A stretch of 64,000 nucleotides of DNA, from the NCBI GenBank assembly GCA_020633495.1, contig JACKDR010000006.1, positions 1 to 64,000 of the forward strand. The letters are read 5' to 3'. The number at the start of each line of letters is the position of its first letter. The stretch's first letter is position 1. Positions 1 through 20,959 of the stretch are shown here, one piece after another. The position numbers and the translations under genes are program-made. This DNA comes from Kofleriaceae bacterium (lineage in GTDB: Bacteria > Myxococcota_A > Polyangia > Haliangiales > Haliangiaceae). The notes beneath the pieces were generated by a model. The model was not told the origin of the DNA and searched no databases. It saw nothing but the letters and a program-made list of their open reading frames with translations.

Positions 1-877
1 GCCGCGAACACCACCGCCGACGCGGTCGGCAGCGACGCGTAGGCGCGCAGCAGCGGTCCTCGAGCTTCTTGGCCAGCGCGCGGTGGACCGCGGCGACGAC
101 GTGTGGCGGCAGCCCCGGCACCAGATCGCCCAGCGAGGTCGGCTCCTCGTAGACGACCTTGAAGACGACCTCGGGGATCGACGCGCCGGGGAACGACGGC
201 CGGCCGCTCAGCATCTCGTAGACCATCGCGCCCAGCGCGAAGACGTCGGTGCGGGCGTCGACCGCGGCGTGGTTGCCCAGCGCCTGCTCCGGCGACATGT
301 ACTGCGGCGTGCCCAGGATCGCGGTGTCCTGGGTCTTGATGGTCTGCGAGCCACGGATCTTGGAGATGCCGAAGTCGAGGACCTTGGCGCGCTCGGTGGC
401 GTAGCCGTCGGCCTCGGTGGGGACCAGGAAGACGTTGGCCGGCTTGAGATCGCGGTGGACGATCTGCTCGCGGTGCGCGGCGGTCAGCGCCGAGCCGATC
501 TGCCGCACCACCTGGGCGGTCTGGTCGAGCGTCAGCGGGCCGCGGGCCAGGCGCTGCGCCAGGCTCTCGCCGACCATGTACTCGAGCACCAGGTACGGCG
601 TGCCGTCGGGCATGACGTTGAAGTCGTGGACCTCGACGATGTTGGGGTGGCCGAGCCGCGACGCGATCTCGGCCTCGCGGCGGAACCGCGCCAGCGACTC
701 GGTGTCCGCGATCTCGGCGTGGAGGATCTTGATCGCGACCTTCTTGCCGGGCAGCCGGGCGTGGCTGGCCAGGAAGACGGCGCCCATGCCGCCCTTGCCG
801 ATCAGCCCCTCGATCGCGTAGGTGCCCGCGATCACGGAACCCACGCCCAGCGAGGTCTGCCCCGATGAATGGGCCAT
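1..877 (-). CDS. Ser/Thr protein kinase, C-terminus cut by window edge
   Basis: Hanks-type serine/threonine kinase read from an ATG at 877 towards position 1; the 3' end lies outside the window. Visible motifs in order are a glycine loop (GKGGMGAV), the invariant lysine in VAIKIL, the catalytic HRDLKPAN, the DFG of LDFGISK and a subdomain VIII motif GTPQYMSPEQ. The domain is complete and should be catalytically active. Near positions 55-60 the frame appears to break: the current frame reads Arg/Cys-rich nonsense, while the next frame continues with a kinase-like tail (LLRAYASLPTASAVV), so one base is probably missing. It is divergent from the secreted protein starting at 905, with only 27 bases between. 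Kinase assignment is firm; domains after the kinase are unknown. Confidence 0.9.
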   Translation of the reverse strand, partial: MAHSSGQTSLGVGSVIAGTYAIEGLIGKGGMGAVFLASHARLPGKKVAIKILHAEIADTESLARFRREAEIASRLGHPNIVEVHDFNVMPDGTPYLVLEYMVGESLAQRLARGPLTLDQTAQVVRQIGSALTAAHREQIVHRDLKPANVFLVPTEADGYATERAKVLDFGISKIRGSQTIKTQDTAILGTPQYMSPEQALGNHAAVDARTDVFALGAMVYEMLSGRPSFPGASIPEVVFKVVYEEPTSLGDLVPGLPPHVVAAVHRALAKKLEDRCCAPTRRCRPRRRWCSR

Positions 878-889
878 GCCCCCGGAGCG

Positions 890-895
890 TATAAT
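890..895 (+). promoter_or_regulatory. -10 box TATAAT, probable leaderless promoter
   Basis: A perfect TATAAT ends 6 bases before a GTG (902) and 9 bases before the ATG (905) of the downstream gene. Transcription would start at or next to the start codon, leaving no room for a ribosome binding site. No convincing -35 box is seen. Confidence 0.5.
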
Positions 896-904
896 GAGCC
901 CGTG

Positions 905-1696
905 ATGAGCGCACCCTCCGTCTGCCGCATCGCGGCCCTGACCGTCGGCTTCTGCTTCCTCGCCACCGCCGCCGCCGACGCCGGGCCCAAGTCCAAGAAG
1001 AAGAAAAAGAAGGACACCGACATCGCCGACGTCAGCGCCTTCAAGGACAAGCTGGTGGTCTTCACGGACGGCGAGGGCGACTACTTCGCGGCGGTCCCCG
1101 GCGACATGGACACGCTCTTCTACGGCGACGGCAAGACGTTCTACAAGCAGCGCGCGTTCTCGGGCGGCCGCAACGGCACCAAGTGGAGCATGCGCATGTG
1201 GTCGCCCCGGGTCGACCACGTCGCCGACCTCGACGGCGACGTCGGCAAGGGCACGATGACCTGCGGCAAGGACAAGACCGAGCTGACCCAGGTCCCCGAC
1301 GCCGAGGCCGCCAAGATCCTCGACAAGGCGACCTTCCGGCTGCCGTTCTGGAAGCGCCAGGCCCACGCCCTGTCGCGCGACGACCGCGGCATCTACTACT
1401 ACGTCGACCAGCTCCGCGACGAGTACGGCGGCAAGGACTACAAGCTCTACGCCGGCCCCAAGGGCGCGATGAAGGAGCTCGGCCTCACCAACATCGTCTC
1501 CGACAGCGAGGGCGAGATCTTCGCGTCGAAGAAGGGCGAGCTGCGCTTCATCCAGGACCGCAGCAAGGCGACCTGGATCAAGGGCGAGAAGCGGGTCGAG
1601 CTGGTCCAGGTGCCGCTCGAGAACAACCTGCCGATGATCTACGGCGAGCTCGGCGTCTACGAGGGCTCGCTGGGCACGCCCTGCGACGAGTACTAG
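905..1696 (+). CDS. exported Lys-rich hypothetical protein
   Basis: A 263-residue protein of unrecognised family. The N-terminus is a clear Sec signal peptide (hydrophobic stretch about residues 8-22, cleavage probably after AAADA), followed at once by GPKSKKKKKKD, a strongly basic segment. The rest is soluble, rich in Lys, Asp and Gly, with a few cysteines (TMTCGKDK, GTPCDEY). I chose the ATG at 905 over an upstream ATG at 869 because the TATAAT at 890-895 places the transcript start near 902 and the signal peptide begins properly there. It stands alone between a divergent kinase and a convergent peptidase. No enzymatic motif was found; an outer-membrane or periplasmic role is inferred only from the signal peptide. 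Confidence 0.8.
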   Translation: MSAPSVCRIAALTVGFCFLATAAADAGPKSKKKKKKDTDIADVSAFKDKLVVFTDGEGDYFAAVPGDMDTLFYGDGKTFYKQRAFSGGRNGTKWSMRMWSPRVDHVADLDGDVGKGTMTCGKDKTELTQVPDAEAAKILDKATFRLPFWKRQAHALSRDDRGIYYYVDQLRDEYGGKDYKLYAGPKGAMKELGLTNIVSDSEGEIFASKKGELRFIQDRSKATWIKGEKRVELVQVPLENNLPMIYGELGVYEGSLGTPCDEY

Positions 1697-1717
1697 CGGC
1701 GCCGGCGGCCGCGCCCG

Positions 1718-3139
<1,422 letters not shown>

Positions 3140-3247
3140 GGCGGGGTCGTCATAGCACGGGCGCGCGCGGCGGTCGGCGCTGCCACCTGCCCGAAATGAC
3201 GGCTTTGCCCGCGGTCCGGGGGCGCTACAAGATGGGGGAGCCTTGCG

Positions 3248-3253
3248 TATAGT
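3248..3253 (+). promoter_or_regulatory. -10 box TATAGT upstream of clpS, probable leaderless promoter
   Basis: TATAGT ends 6 bases before the ATG at 3260, the same geometry seen before several other genes in the window. No Shine-Dalgarno sequence lies before that ATG. Confidence 0.5.
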
Positions 3254-3259
3254 GAACCC

Positions 3260-3607
3260 ATGGTGATCCGCATGTCCGACGAGAAGTCCCCGGACCGGCC
3301 GCTTCGCCAGCGCGAGCAGGGGCTGGCGCTCGAGGAGCGCACCCGCACCAAGAAGCCGCCGCTGTACAAGGTCCTGCTCCACAACGACGACTACACGACC
3401 AAGGAGTTCGTGGTGTTCGTCCTGCAGAGCGTCTTCCACCGTGGCGAGACCGACGCGGTCACGATCATGGAGCACGTCCACACCCACGGCGTCGGCGTCG
3501 CCGGCGTCTACACGTTCGAGGTCGCGGAGACCAAGGTCACCAAGACCGTGCAGCTGGCGCGGGCCCACGAGTACCCGCTCCAGCTGTCGATCGAGCCCAC
3601 CGATTGA
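3260..3607 (+). CDS. clpS: ATP-dependent Clp protease adaptor ClpS
   Basis: ClpS binds the N-domain of ClpA and delivers substrates bearing N-degron residues (bulky hydrophobic N-termini) to the ClpAP protease. The 115-residue product has the conserved core: a basic flexible N-tail, YKVLLHNDDYTT (the Asn-Asp pair that holds the substrate alpha-amino group), a helix with VVFVLQSVFH, then HTHGVGVAGVYTFEVAETK. The ATG at 3260 is used because of the TATAGT at 3248-3253; an internal ATG at 3272 would also give a complete domain. The gene lies 10 bases before clpA, the common clpS-clpA operon. Confidence 0.97.
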   Translation: MVIRMSDEKSPDRPLRQREQGLALEERTRTKKPPLYKVLLHNDDYTTKEFVVFVLQSVFHRGETDAVTIMEHVHTHGVGVAGVYTFEVAETKVTKTVQLARAHEYPLQLSIEPTD

Positions 3608-3617
3608 GAGGCATGCC

Positions 3618-5963
<2,346 letters not shown>

Positions 5964-5987
5964 CGGCACCGGGTCGCCGCGCCGGCA

Positions 5988-5993
5988 TACAAT
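5988..5993 (+). promoter_or_regulatory. -10 box TACAAT, probable leaderless promoter
   Basis: TACAAT ends 6 bases before the GTG start of the membrane kinase at 6000, only 24 bases after the clpA stop. It suggests the kinase pair has its own promoter and a leaderless transcript. Confidence 0.45.
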
Positions 5994-5999
5994 GGCGCG

Positions 6000-7827
6000 G
6001 TGACCCGCTCCGACGGCGACGGTCCCGCGGGGCCGCGCACCGGCGTGATGTCGTCGGCCGAGGTGGCGGCCATGCGCCACCCCGAGCTCGAGGACGCGCC
6101 GGTGCGCGCGCGCTACGGGCTCGAGGGCAAGCTGGGCCGGGGCGGCATGGGCGTCGTCGTCGAGGCCCAGGACCGGCGCATCGGTCGGCGCGTCGCGATC
6201 AAGCGGCTGGCCGGCGCGCCGCTGGCCGGCGCGGTCGAGCGCTTCGTCCGCGAGGCCCGGGTCCAGGGCCGGCTGCACCACCCGGCGATCCCGCCGGTCT
6301 ACGACCTGGCGATCCAGTCCGACGGCCGGCCCTACTTCGCGATGCGCCGCCTGCACGGCCTGACCCTCGCCGAGGTGCTGCACCGGCAGGCCAGCGGCGA
6401 CGCCGAGGCGCGGGCGCGCTGGACCCGGGGCCGGCTGCTGACCGCGTTCGTCGACGTCTGCCTCGCGCTCGAGTACGCGCACCAGCACGGCGTGATCCAC
6501 CGCGACGTCAAGCCGTCCAACGTCGTGCTCGGCGAGTTCGGCGAGGTCTACGTGCTCGACTGGGGCGTCGCCTACCTCGCCGAGCTCGACGACGACGCCG
6601 CGCGCGAGGTCGGTCGCGGCCTGCCGGCGGAGCTGGCCGACGGCGCCGGCGCCGGCACCACCGGCTACATGCCGCCCGAGCAGCTCGCGGGCGGCGAGGT
6701 CGACGCCCGGCTCGACGTCTGGGCCCTGGGCGCGGTGCTGTACGAGCTGCTCGCCGGCGAGCCGCTGTTGCGCGACGCCGAGCCCGGCGAGGCCGAGGCC
6801 CGGATCCGCGCGGGCGCCGCGGCGCACGACGTCCCCGGCGACCTCGAGGCGGTGTGCGCGCGCGCGCGCGGCGGCGCCCGCCGATCGGTTCCCGTCGGCG
6901 CGCGCCCTGGCCGAGGCGGTGCAGCGCTACCTCGACGGCGATCGCGACGCCGCGGTCCGGCTCGAGCAGGCGGCGGTCTACGCGGCGCGCGCCCGCGACG
7001 CGATCGCGCGCGACGGCGTCGCGGGCCGCGCCGCGGCGATGCGCGACGCCGGCCGCGCCCTCGCGCTCGATCCCGGCCACCGCGACGCCGCCGCGCTGGT
7101 GCGGGATCTCCTGCTCGCGCCGTCGGTGCCGCCGCCGGCGCCGGTGGCGGCCGCGATGGCGCGCGCCGACCGCGAGACCCTGCGCCGCCGCGCGTGGGCC
7201 GCGGTCGCCGCCTACGCGGCGATCCCGCTGTTCATGCCGGTCCTGCTGCTGCAGGGCGTCCGCGATCCGTGGATCATGACCGCGCTGCCGGTGCTGGCGG
7301 TGGTGCTGGCGGCGCTGCCGCTGGCGGCGCTGCCCGACTGGTTGCCGCGCAGCCGCACCTGGCTAGCCGCGATCGGCAACGTCGTGCTGATGGTGCTGTT
7401 CTCGCGGATCCTCGGGCCGTTCGTGCTGCTGCCGTCGATGGCGGTGCTGGCGGCGATGATGACGACGACCCACCCGACGCTGCGCGCGTGGTGGCTGGTG
7501 GCCGCGCTGCTGTCGATCGGGCCCACCGGGGCGTGGCTGCTCGAGGAGGTCGGCGTCCTCGACCCCACCGTGGTCGGCGACGGCCACCACCTGCGCCTGC
7601 TGTCGACCGCCGTCGAGCTGCCGGCGACGCTGGCGACGATCGGCCTGGTCGTGTACGTCACGCTGGCGCTGTGGGTCGGCGTGCTGTTCGGACGCCGGGT
7701 CGCGATCGTCCACCACCGCGATCGCCGGGCCCTGGCGGTCCAGGCCTGGCACCTGGCGCGGCTGCTGCCCGAGGCCGAGGCGGCGGCGCCGGCGGCGCCG
7801 GCATCGGACGCGACGGAGCGCGCATGA
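6000..7827 (+). CDS. membrane Ser/Thr protein kinase (apparent frameshift near 6870)
   Basis: Hanks-type kinase with a membrane-embedded C-terminus, about 608 residues once the frame is repaired. The kinase domain (about residues 40-290) has GRGGMGVV, VAIKRL, HRDVKPSN, a DWG in place of DFG (VLDWGVA) and GTTGYMPPEQ. A short helical, TPR-like stretch (AMRDAGRALALDPGHRDA) follows, then several hydrophobic segments (for example AIPLFMPVLLL, VLAVVLAALPLAAL, LATIGLVVYVTLALWVGVLF) forming four or five membrane spans. The frame breaks in a CG run at about 6858-6871: the sequence runs into an Arg-rich frame while a frame one base on continues APADRFPSARALAEAVQRYL. One extra base, or loss of one CG unit, would explain it. 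The start is GTG 6000. The stop overlaps the next start by ATGA. Confidence 0.85.
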
Positions 7828-9465
7828 CCGCCGCGGTGTCGCCCGGCCTCGAGCGCGACGAGACGGCGCGGTTCAGCCGCCTGGTCGCGCTCGACCACGA
7901 CGGCGGCCACGAGCGGCTGACCGCGCGCGACGCCCGGATCGGGCGCACGGTGATCGTCGAGCGCCTCGCCGCGGGCGCGAGCCCCGACGACGTCGCCGAG
8001 TTCCTGCGCGGCGTGCGGCTGCAGGGCCGGCTCGAGCACCCGGCGATCGCGCCGGTCCTCGACGCCGGCGTCGATCCGGAGGGCCGCCCCTACGCGGTGA
8101 CGCCGCGCACCGAGGGCCTGACCCTGGCCGCGGTGCTGCGTCGCCGCGCCGACGGCGATCGCGAGCTCGAGCGGACGTTCCGGCTGCGCCGCCTGCTCGA
8201 GGCGTTCGTCGACGTCAGCCTCGCGGTCGCCTACGCCCACAGCCGCGGCGTCGTCCACGGCGCGCTGGTCACCGACGACCTGCTGCTGGGCGCGTACGGC
8301 GAGGTCTACGTGCGCGGCTGGCGCCGCGCCAGCGGCGCCCGGGCCGACGCCGCGACCGGGCCCGAGGCCGCGGCGCCGGTGGCGGCGGCCGCGGTCGACG
8401 TCGTCGCGCTGGGCGGGATCCTGTTCGAGGTGCTGTGCCTGCGGCCGCTGCCCGCCGGCGCCGACGTCCACGTCGAGGCGCGCGCGGGCGCGCTCTGAGG
8501 CGCGCGGCGCCGGCCGCAGCGTCGCGCCCGAGCTGCTCGACGCCTGCGCCGCTGCGATCGCGGCGACCGAGCCCGACGGCGCGCGCCGCCTCGCCGAGGC
8601 GGTGCAGGCCTGGCTCGACGGCGTCCGCGACAGCCGGCGCCGCCGCGAGCTCGCCGCCGATCATCGCGATCGCGCCCGCGCCGCCCTGATCCTGCACGAT
8701 CGCGTCGCCGCGATGCGCGAGGCCAGCAGCGCGGTCGCGCTCGATCCCGGCGACGACGCCGCCGCCGAGATCCTGGGCCGGCTGGTGCTCGAGCCCCCGG
8801 CGCCCGACGCGCCCGGGGTCGCGGCGATCGTCGAGGCCAGCGACGGCGTCGAGATCCGCGCCCAGGCGCTGGTGGCGGCGCGGTCGTACCTGGCGATCCC
8901 GCTGTTCTTGCCGCTGCTGTGGTGGCTGGGCATCCACGCCGCCGCGGTGCCGCTGGCGGTCGCGGCGCTGGGCTCGGCGGCGGCGGCGGTGTCGCTCCTG
9001 GTGTCGCGCGGGCGGTGGCTGCGCGCGTGGGTCTGGGTCAGCTTGGCCGGCAACGCCGTCATGATGGTGCTGTTCTCGCGCATGTTCGGACCGCTGCTGG
9101 CGGTGCCGGCGATGGCGTCGACGCTGGGCATGACCGCGATGACGGTGCCAGGGCTGCGGCCGTGGCCGCTGTTGCCGGTGCTGCTGGTCGCCGCGGTGCT
9201 GGGGCCGTGGGCCGCGGAGGCGCTGGGCTGGCTGCAGCCGACGACGTGGATCGAGCACGACGCGCTGGTGGTGACGTCGTCGGTGATCGACCTGCCGCGC
9301 GGCCCGACCCTGGCGGTGCTGGCGATCCACACCGTCACGCTGACGGCGATCGCGGCGCACTACATGCGGCAGCTGACCCAGGTCAACCGCGACGCCCGGC
9401 TGCGCCTGCTGTCCCAGGCGTGGCTGCTCGAGCAGCTCGCCGCCGGCGACGACGGCGCGGCGTAG
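7824..9465 (+). CDS. membrane pseudokinase, paralogue of the preceding kinase (apparent frameshift near 8485)
   Basis: A tandem paralogue of the preceding kinase with the same layout and the same membrane C-terminus (AIPLFLPLLWW, NAVMMVLFSRMFGPLLAVP), but its kinase-like domain has lost the catalytic residues. The glycine loop is gone (ALDHDGGHERL), the invariant Lys of VAIK is replaced (VIVERL), HRD has become HGA (VVHGALVTDDLLL) and DFG/DWG has become RGW. It should bind a partner rather than phosphorylate. A frame break in a CG-rich run near 8480-8490 leads to a stop at 8496-8498, while the next frame continues with VAPELLDACAAAIAATEPD and the same TPR-like and membrane parts. Start is ATG 7824 in an ATGA overlap, so the pair is co-translated. 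It may be a regulatory subunit of the active kinase; that is inference. Confidence 0.8.
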
Positions 9466-9585
9466 CCCGACGAGGCGGTCGCGGCGGGCGTCATGGTGCC
9501 CGCCGCCTCGACAGCTCGGCCGCCGCTGCGCGCCGGCCTCGCGCTCGGGGTGAGCGTGAGCGTGAGCCGTGGCTCGTCGATCGCC

Positions 9586-9679
9586 GCTCACCCGAGCGGA
9601 GCCCGAGCGGCGCAGTCGAGCGCCGGTGTCGCTCACCCCGAGCGCTGGCGAGCGGCGGAGCCGCGAGCCAGCAGTCGAG
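9586..9679. repeat. two imperfect copies of a REP-like intergenic element
   Basis: The gap between the convergent pseudokinase and aldolase genes holds two similar units. Each begins GCTCACCC(C)GAGCG (9586-9598 and 9631-9644) and ends GCAGTCGAG (9612-9620 and 9671-9679), with GAGCGG-rich, partly self-complementary DNA between. A short TGAGCG tandem (about 9551-9566) precedes them. The pattern resembles short dispersed palindromic elements found between convergent genes. I see no coding potential. Confidence 0.5.
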
Positions 9680-9704
9680 GGGGCGTGGGGAGTGGATCGG
9701 TGCG

Positions 9705-10564
<860 letters not shown>

Positions 10565-10568
<4 letters not shown>

Positions 10569-10833
10569 GGGACGTCGACCTCGTCGACGACGCCGATCAC
10601 GACCGAGCGGATCGGCAGGATGTCACCGCGCTTGAAGATCTGGCGGGCGCCGTTGCCCTCGGTGAGCACCAGGACGCGATCGCCGGGGCCGCACTGCACG
10701 CGATCGACGGCGACGTAGGCGTCGCCGGTGTCGGCGCCGTGCTCGTCGAGCGGCTGCACCATCATCAGCCGCTGGCCGGCGAACGCCGGGTGCTTGACCG
10801 TGGCGGTGACGTTGCCCAGGACCCGGCAGTACT

Positions 10834-10837
<4 letters not shown>
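10565..10837 (-). CDS. EutN/CcmL-type microcompartment vertex protein (BMC-P), copy 1
   Basis: A 90-residue pentameric shell-vertex protein of the EutN/CcmL family, which caps the twelve corners of a bacterial microcompartment. The family core is clear: CRVLGNVTATVKHP at the N-terminus, GQRLMMVQPLDEHG, VAVDRVQCGPGDRVLVLTEG and the closing VVIGVVDEVDV. The whole length is one domain, as usual. The start is GTG at 10837, overlapping the TGA of the upstream pentamer gene; its own TGA overlaps the aldolase GTG. It is only about one-third to one-half identical to its neighbour by eye, so the two are diverged paralogues and not a recent duplication. No hexamer or trimer shell gene is in the window, so the main shell locus must be elsewhere. 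Confidence 0.93.
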
Positions 10838-11130
<293 letters not shown>

Positions 11131-11140
11131 GCGGGGTCCG

Positions 11141-11146
11141 AAGGTA
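11141..11146 (-). promoter_or_regulatory. -10-like TACCTT for the microcompartment operon
   Basis: On the minus strand TACCTT ends 10 bases before the ATG at 11130. It fits the TANNNT-to-start pattern of other genes here. There are only 36 bases between this operon and the stop of the upstream TPR gene, so read-through is also possible. Confidence 0.35.
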
Positions 11147-11166
11147 GCGGCCCGACGGCGCGGCCG

Positions 11167-19520
<8,354 letters not shown>

Positions 19521-19673
19521 GCGGCCAGGCCGGAAAAAGCCGAGTAGCCACCCGACGATATCACGCTCACCGCCGGGGTCATCGGGACCGGCCGTCTGAG
19601 TTCTGCCGCCGGCTGTCACGCCCCGCCGAGCCGGCGCCGCGGCGGCGCCGGCCTTCGACCGGGTCGGGATGTA

Positions 19674-19720
19674 GACAACTTGTCCATGTCTTGGACGGAT
19701 CTGTTCAGATTCCTGAACAG
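19674..19720. promoter_or_regulatory. stacked inverted repeats, candidate operators
   Basis: Three dyads lie within 47 bases. GACAA-C-TTGTC at 19674-19684 is a perfect 11-base palindrome. GTCCA-N5-TGGAC lies at 19683-19697. CTGTTCAG-ATTC-CTGAACAG at 19701-19720 is a perfect 8-base inverted repeat with a 4-base spacer. Such density in otherwise GC-monotonous DNA suggests binding sites for one or more dimeric regulators of the flanking genes. Confidence 0.5.
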
Positions 19721-19801
19721 TCTGTGCTTTGGGCAGATTGCACGACACCGCCGGATATCCAGCGATTCCAGATTCCTAGGAGATCGTCTGAGGCGGCGGC
19801 A

Positions 19802-19828
19802 TGGCGACTGCATGAACTGTAGTCGCCA
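19802..19828 (+). promoter_or_regulatory. hairpin in the 5' leader of the exported protein gene
   Basis: TGGCGACT (19802-19809) pairs perfectly with AGTCGCCA (19821-19828) around an 11-base loop. It sits 18 bases before the GGAG ribosome binding site at 19847-19850. It could modulate translation or mRNA stability. Confidence 0.4.
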
Positions 19829-19857
19829 CTGCACAACTTACGTCCCGGAGCGACCCC

Positions 19858-20952
19858 ATGAAGACGATCTACCTCCTCCCCGGTGTCGTCCTCGGGCTGC
19901 TGGCCGTCGAGGCCCCGGCCCACGCCTACATCTCGGATTCCGACGCGTGCGGCTACGCGCCGGCCAGCTGGGACGTCCCCAAGGGCGCCGCGGTGGCGTC
20001 GCGCGCCCAGCACGGCTCGATCAGCCGGCTGATGGACGCGATCGGCGAGTACTACTCGCACCAGATGATGGCGCACGGCAACGGCTGGATCAGCCACGCC
20101 ACGATGAAGACGCCCGGGGTCTCGGTCGGCGTCGTGTGGCCGTGGAACGACGATCAGGTCGAGGGCGAGGACATCAAGTCGGGGTGGCCGGGCGCGTCGC
20201 AGGTCGACATGGGCGCGACCTATCACATGCTCTACCGCGACGGCGGCGAGGCCGGCACCGACGTCAAGTGGTACGACGGCGGCGCCGACGGCGCCGCCAC
20301 CGCCGACTGGCTGTGGGGCACCGGCGCCGACACGCTGCCGTACTGCGGCGCGGTGACGTCGGGGCCGTGCTGGACCGGCGCGACGTCGCAGCAGGACGGC
20401 GGCCAGGCGTTCTACCTGATCGCCCGCAAGGACGGCAGCGGCGCCGTCAAGCGCCACGGCTACGGCTTCTACCAGTACCAGAACTCGCGCGACGTCGTCA
20501 CCGGCGACGACGCGTCGTCGCTACGCTACTCGCAGCACTGCAGCACGCTGATCGCGTGGGGCTACAAGCAGGCGGTCGACAAGACGCTGGCCACCAAGAC
20601 CTACGGCAACGCGATCGTCGGCCCGGCGGCGTACACGCTGCACGACTCGGTGGCGTCGGAGTGCGAGGACGCCGCGGGCTGGTTCGGCAGCACGTTCTTC
20701 GTCGACTGCGACGACATCGCCGACCAGATCGTCAACTGCTTCACCGCCGAGTACTACGGCGACATCAACGCCTGCGACGACGACGGCTCGTCGCGCTGGC
20801 ACGCGTTCGCGTCGGCGGGCACGGCGCGCTCGACCAGCCCCGACATGCTGGTCGGCCGCAACCAGGCCGCGGCGGTCGGCGCCTGGGTCGGCAAGCCGGC
20901 GTACACGCCGCACTGGAACTCGGGCGGCAACGTCTACGGCTGCTTCTTCTAG
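19858..20952 (+). CDS. exported protein, possible permuted papain-like fold
   Basis: A 364-residue secreted protein. Signal peptide: MKTIYLLPGVVLGLLAVEAPAHA, cleaved probably after AHA. The mature part is rich in Trp, Tyr, Gly and Cys. Two segments invite comparison with permuted NlpC/P60-like (YiiX/LRAT-like) enzymes: a His in a strand-like stretch (GWISHATMKTPGVSVGVVW) early, and a Cys at a helix start (SQHCSTLIAWGYKQAV) later. That order, His before Cys, is the permuted arrangement. I could not identify the rest of the active site, so this is weak. The ATG at 19858 has a good ribosome binding site (GGAG, 7-base spacing), unusual for this window. The next gene begins 7 bases after its stop and is probably co-transcribed. 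Confidence 0.7.
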   Translation: MKTIYLLPGVVLGLLAVEAPAHAYISDSDACGYAPASWDVPKGAAVASRAQHGSISRLMDAIGEYYSHQMMAHGNGWISHATMKTPGVSVGVVWPWNDDQVEGEDIKSGWPGASQVDMGATYHMLYRDGGEAGTDVKWYDGGADGAATADWLWGTGADTLPYCGAVTSGPCWTGATSQQDGGQAFYLIARKDGSGAVKRHGYGFYQYQNSRDVVTGDDASSLRYSQHCSTLIAWGYKQAVDKTLATKTYGNAIVGPAAYTLHDSVASECEDAAGWFGSTFFVDCDDIADQIVNCFTAEYYGDINACDDDGSSRWHAFASAGTARSTSPDMLVGRNQAAAVGAWVGKPAYTPHWNSGGNVYGCFF

Positions 20953-20959
20953 GCGCCCG

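Larger units (their letters stand above)
19521..19857. other. intergenic region between divergent genes, relatively AT-rich
   Basis: This 337-base stretch separates the start of the TPR gene (minus) from the start of the exported protein at 19858 (plus). Its right half is clearly less GC-rich than the surrounding DNA and carries stacked dyads and a hairpin, listed separately. A direct repeat CAGATTCCT occurs at 19706-19714 and 19769-19777. No convincing small ORF with a start signal was seen. Confidence 0.6.

Noticed and set aside
3441..3617. ATG-initiated upstream extension of clpA overlapping clpS
   Set aside because: It reads Arg/Ser-rich nonsense; the GTG at 3618 with GAGAGG upstream gives the proper ClpA N-domain.
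19701..19720. CTGTTCAG-ATTC-CTGAACAG as an SOS (LexA) box
   Set aside because: The E. coli-type box is CTGT-N8-ACAG; here the spacing is N12 and no SOS gene is adjacent. Kept only as an unknown dyad.
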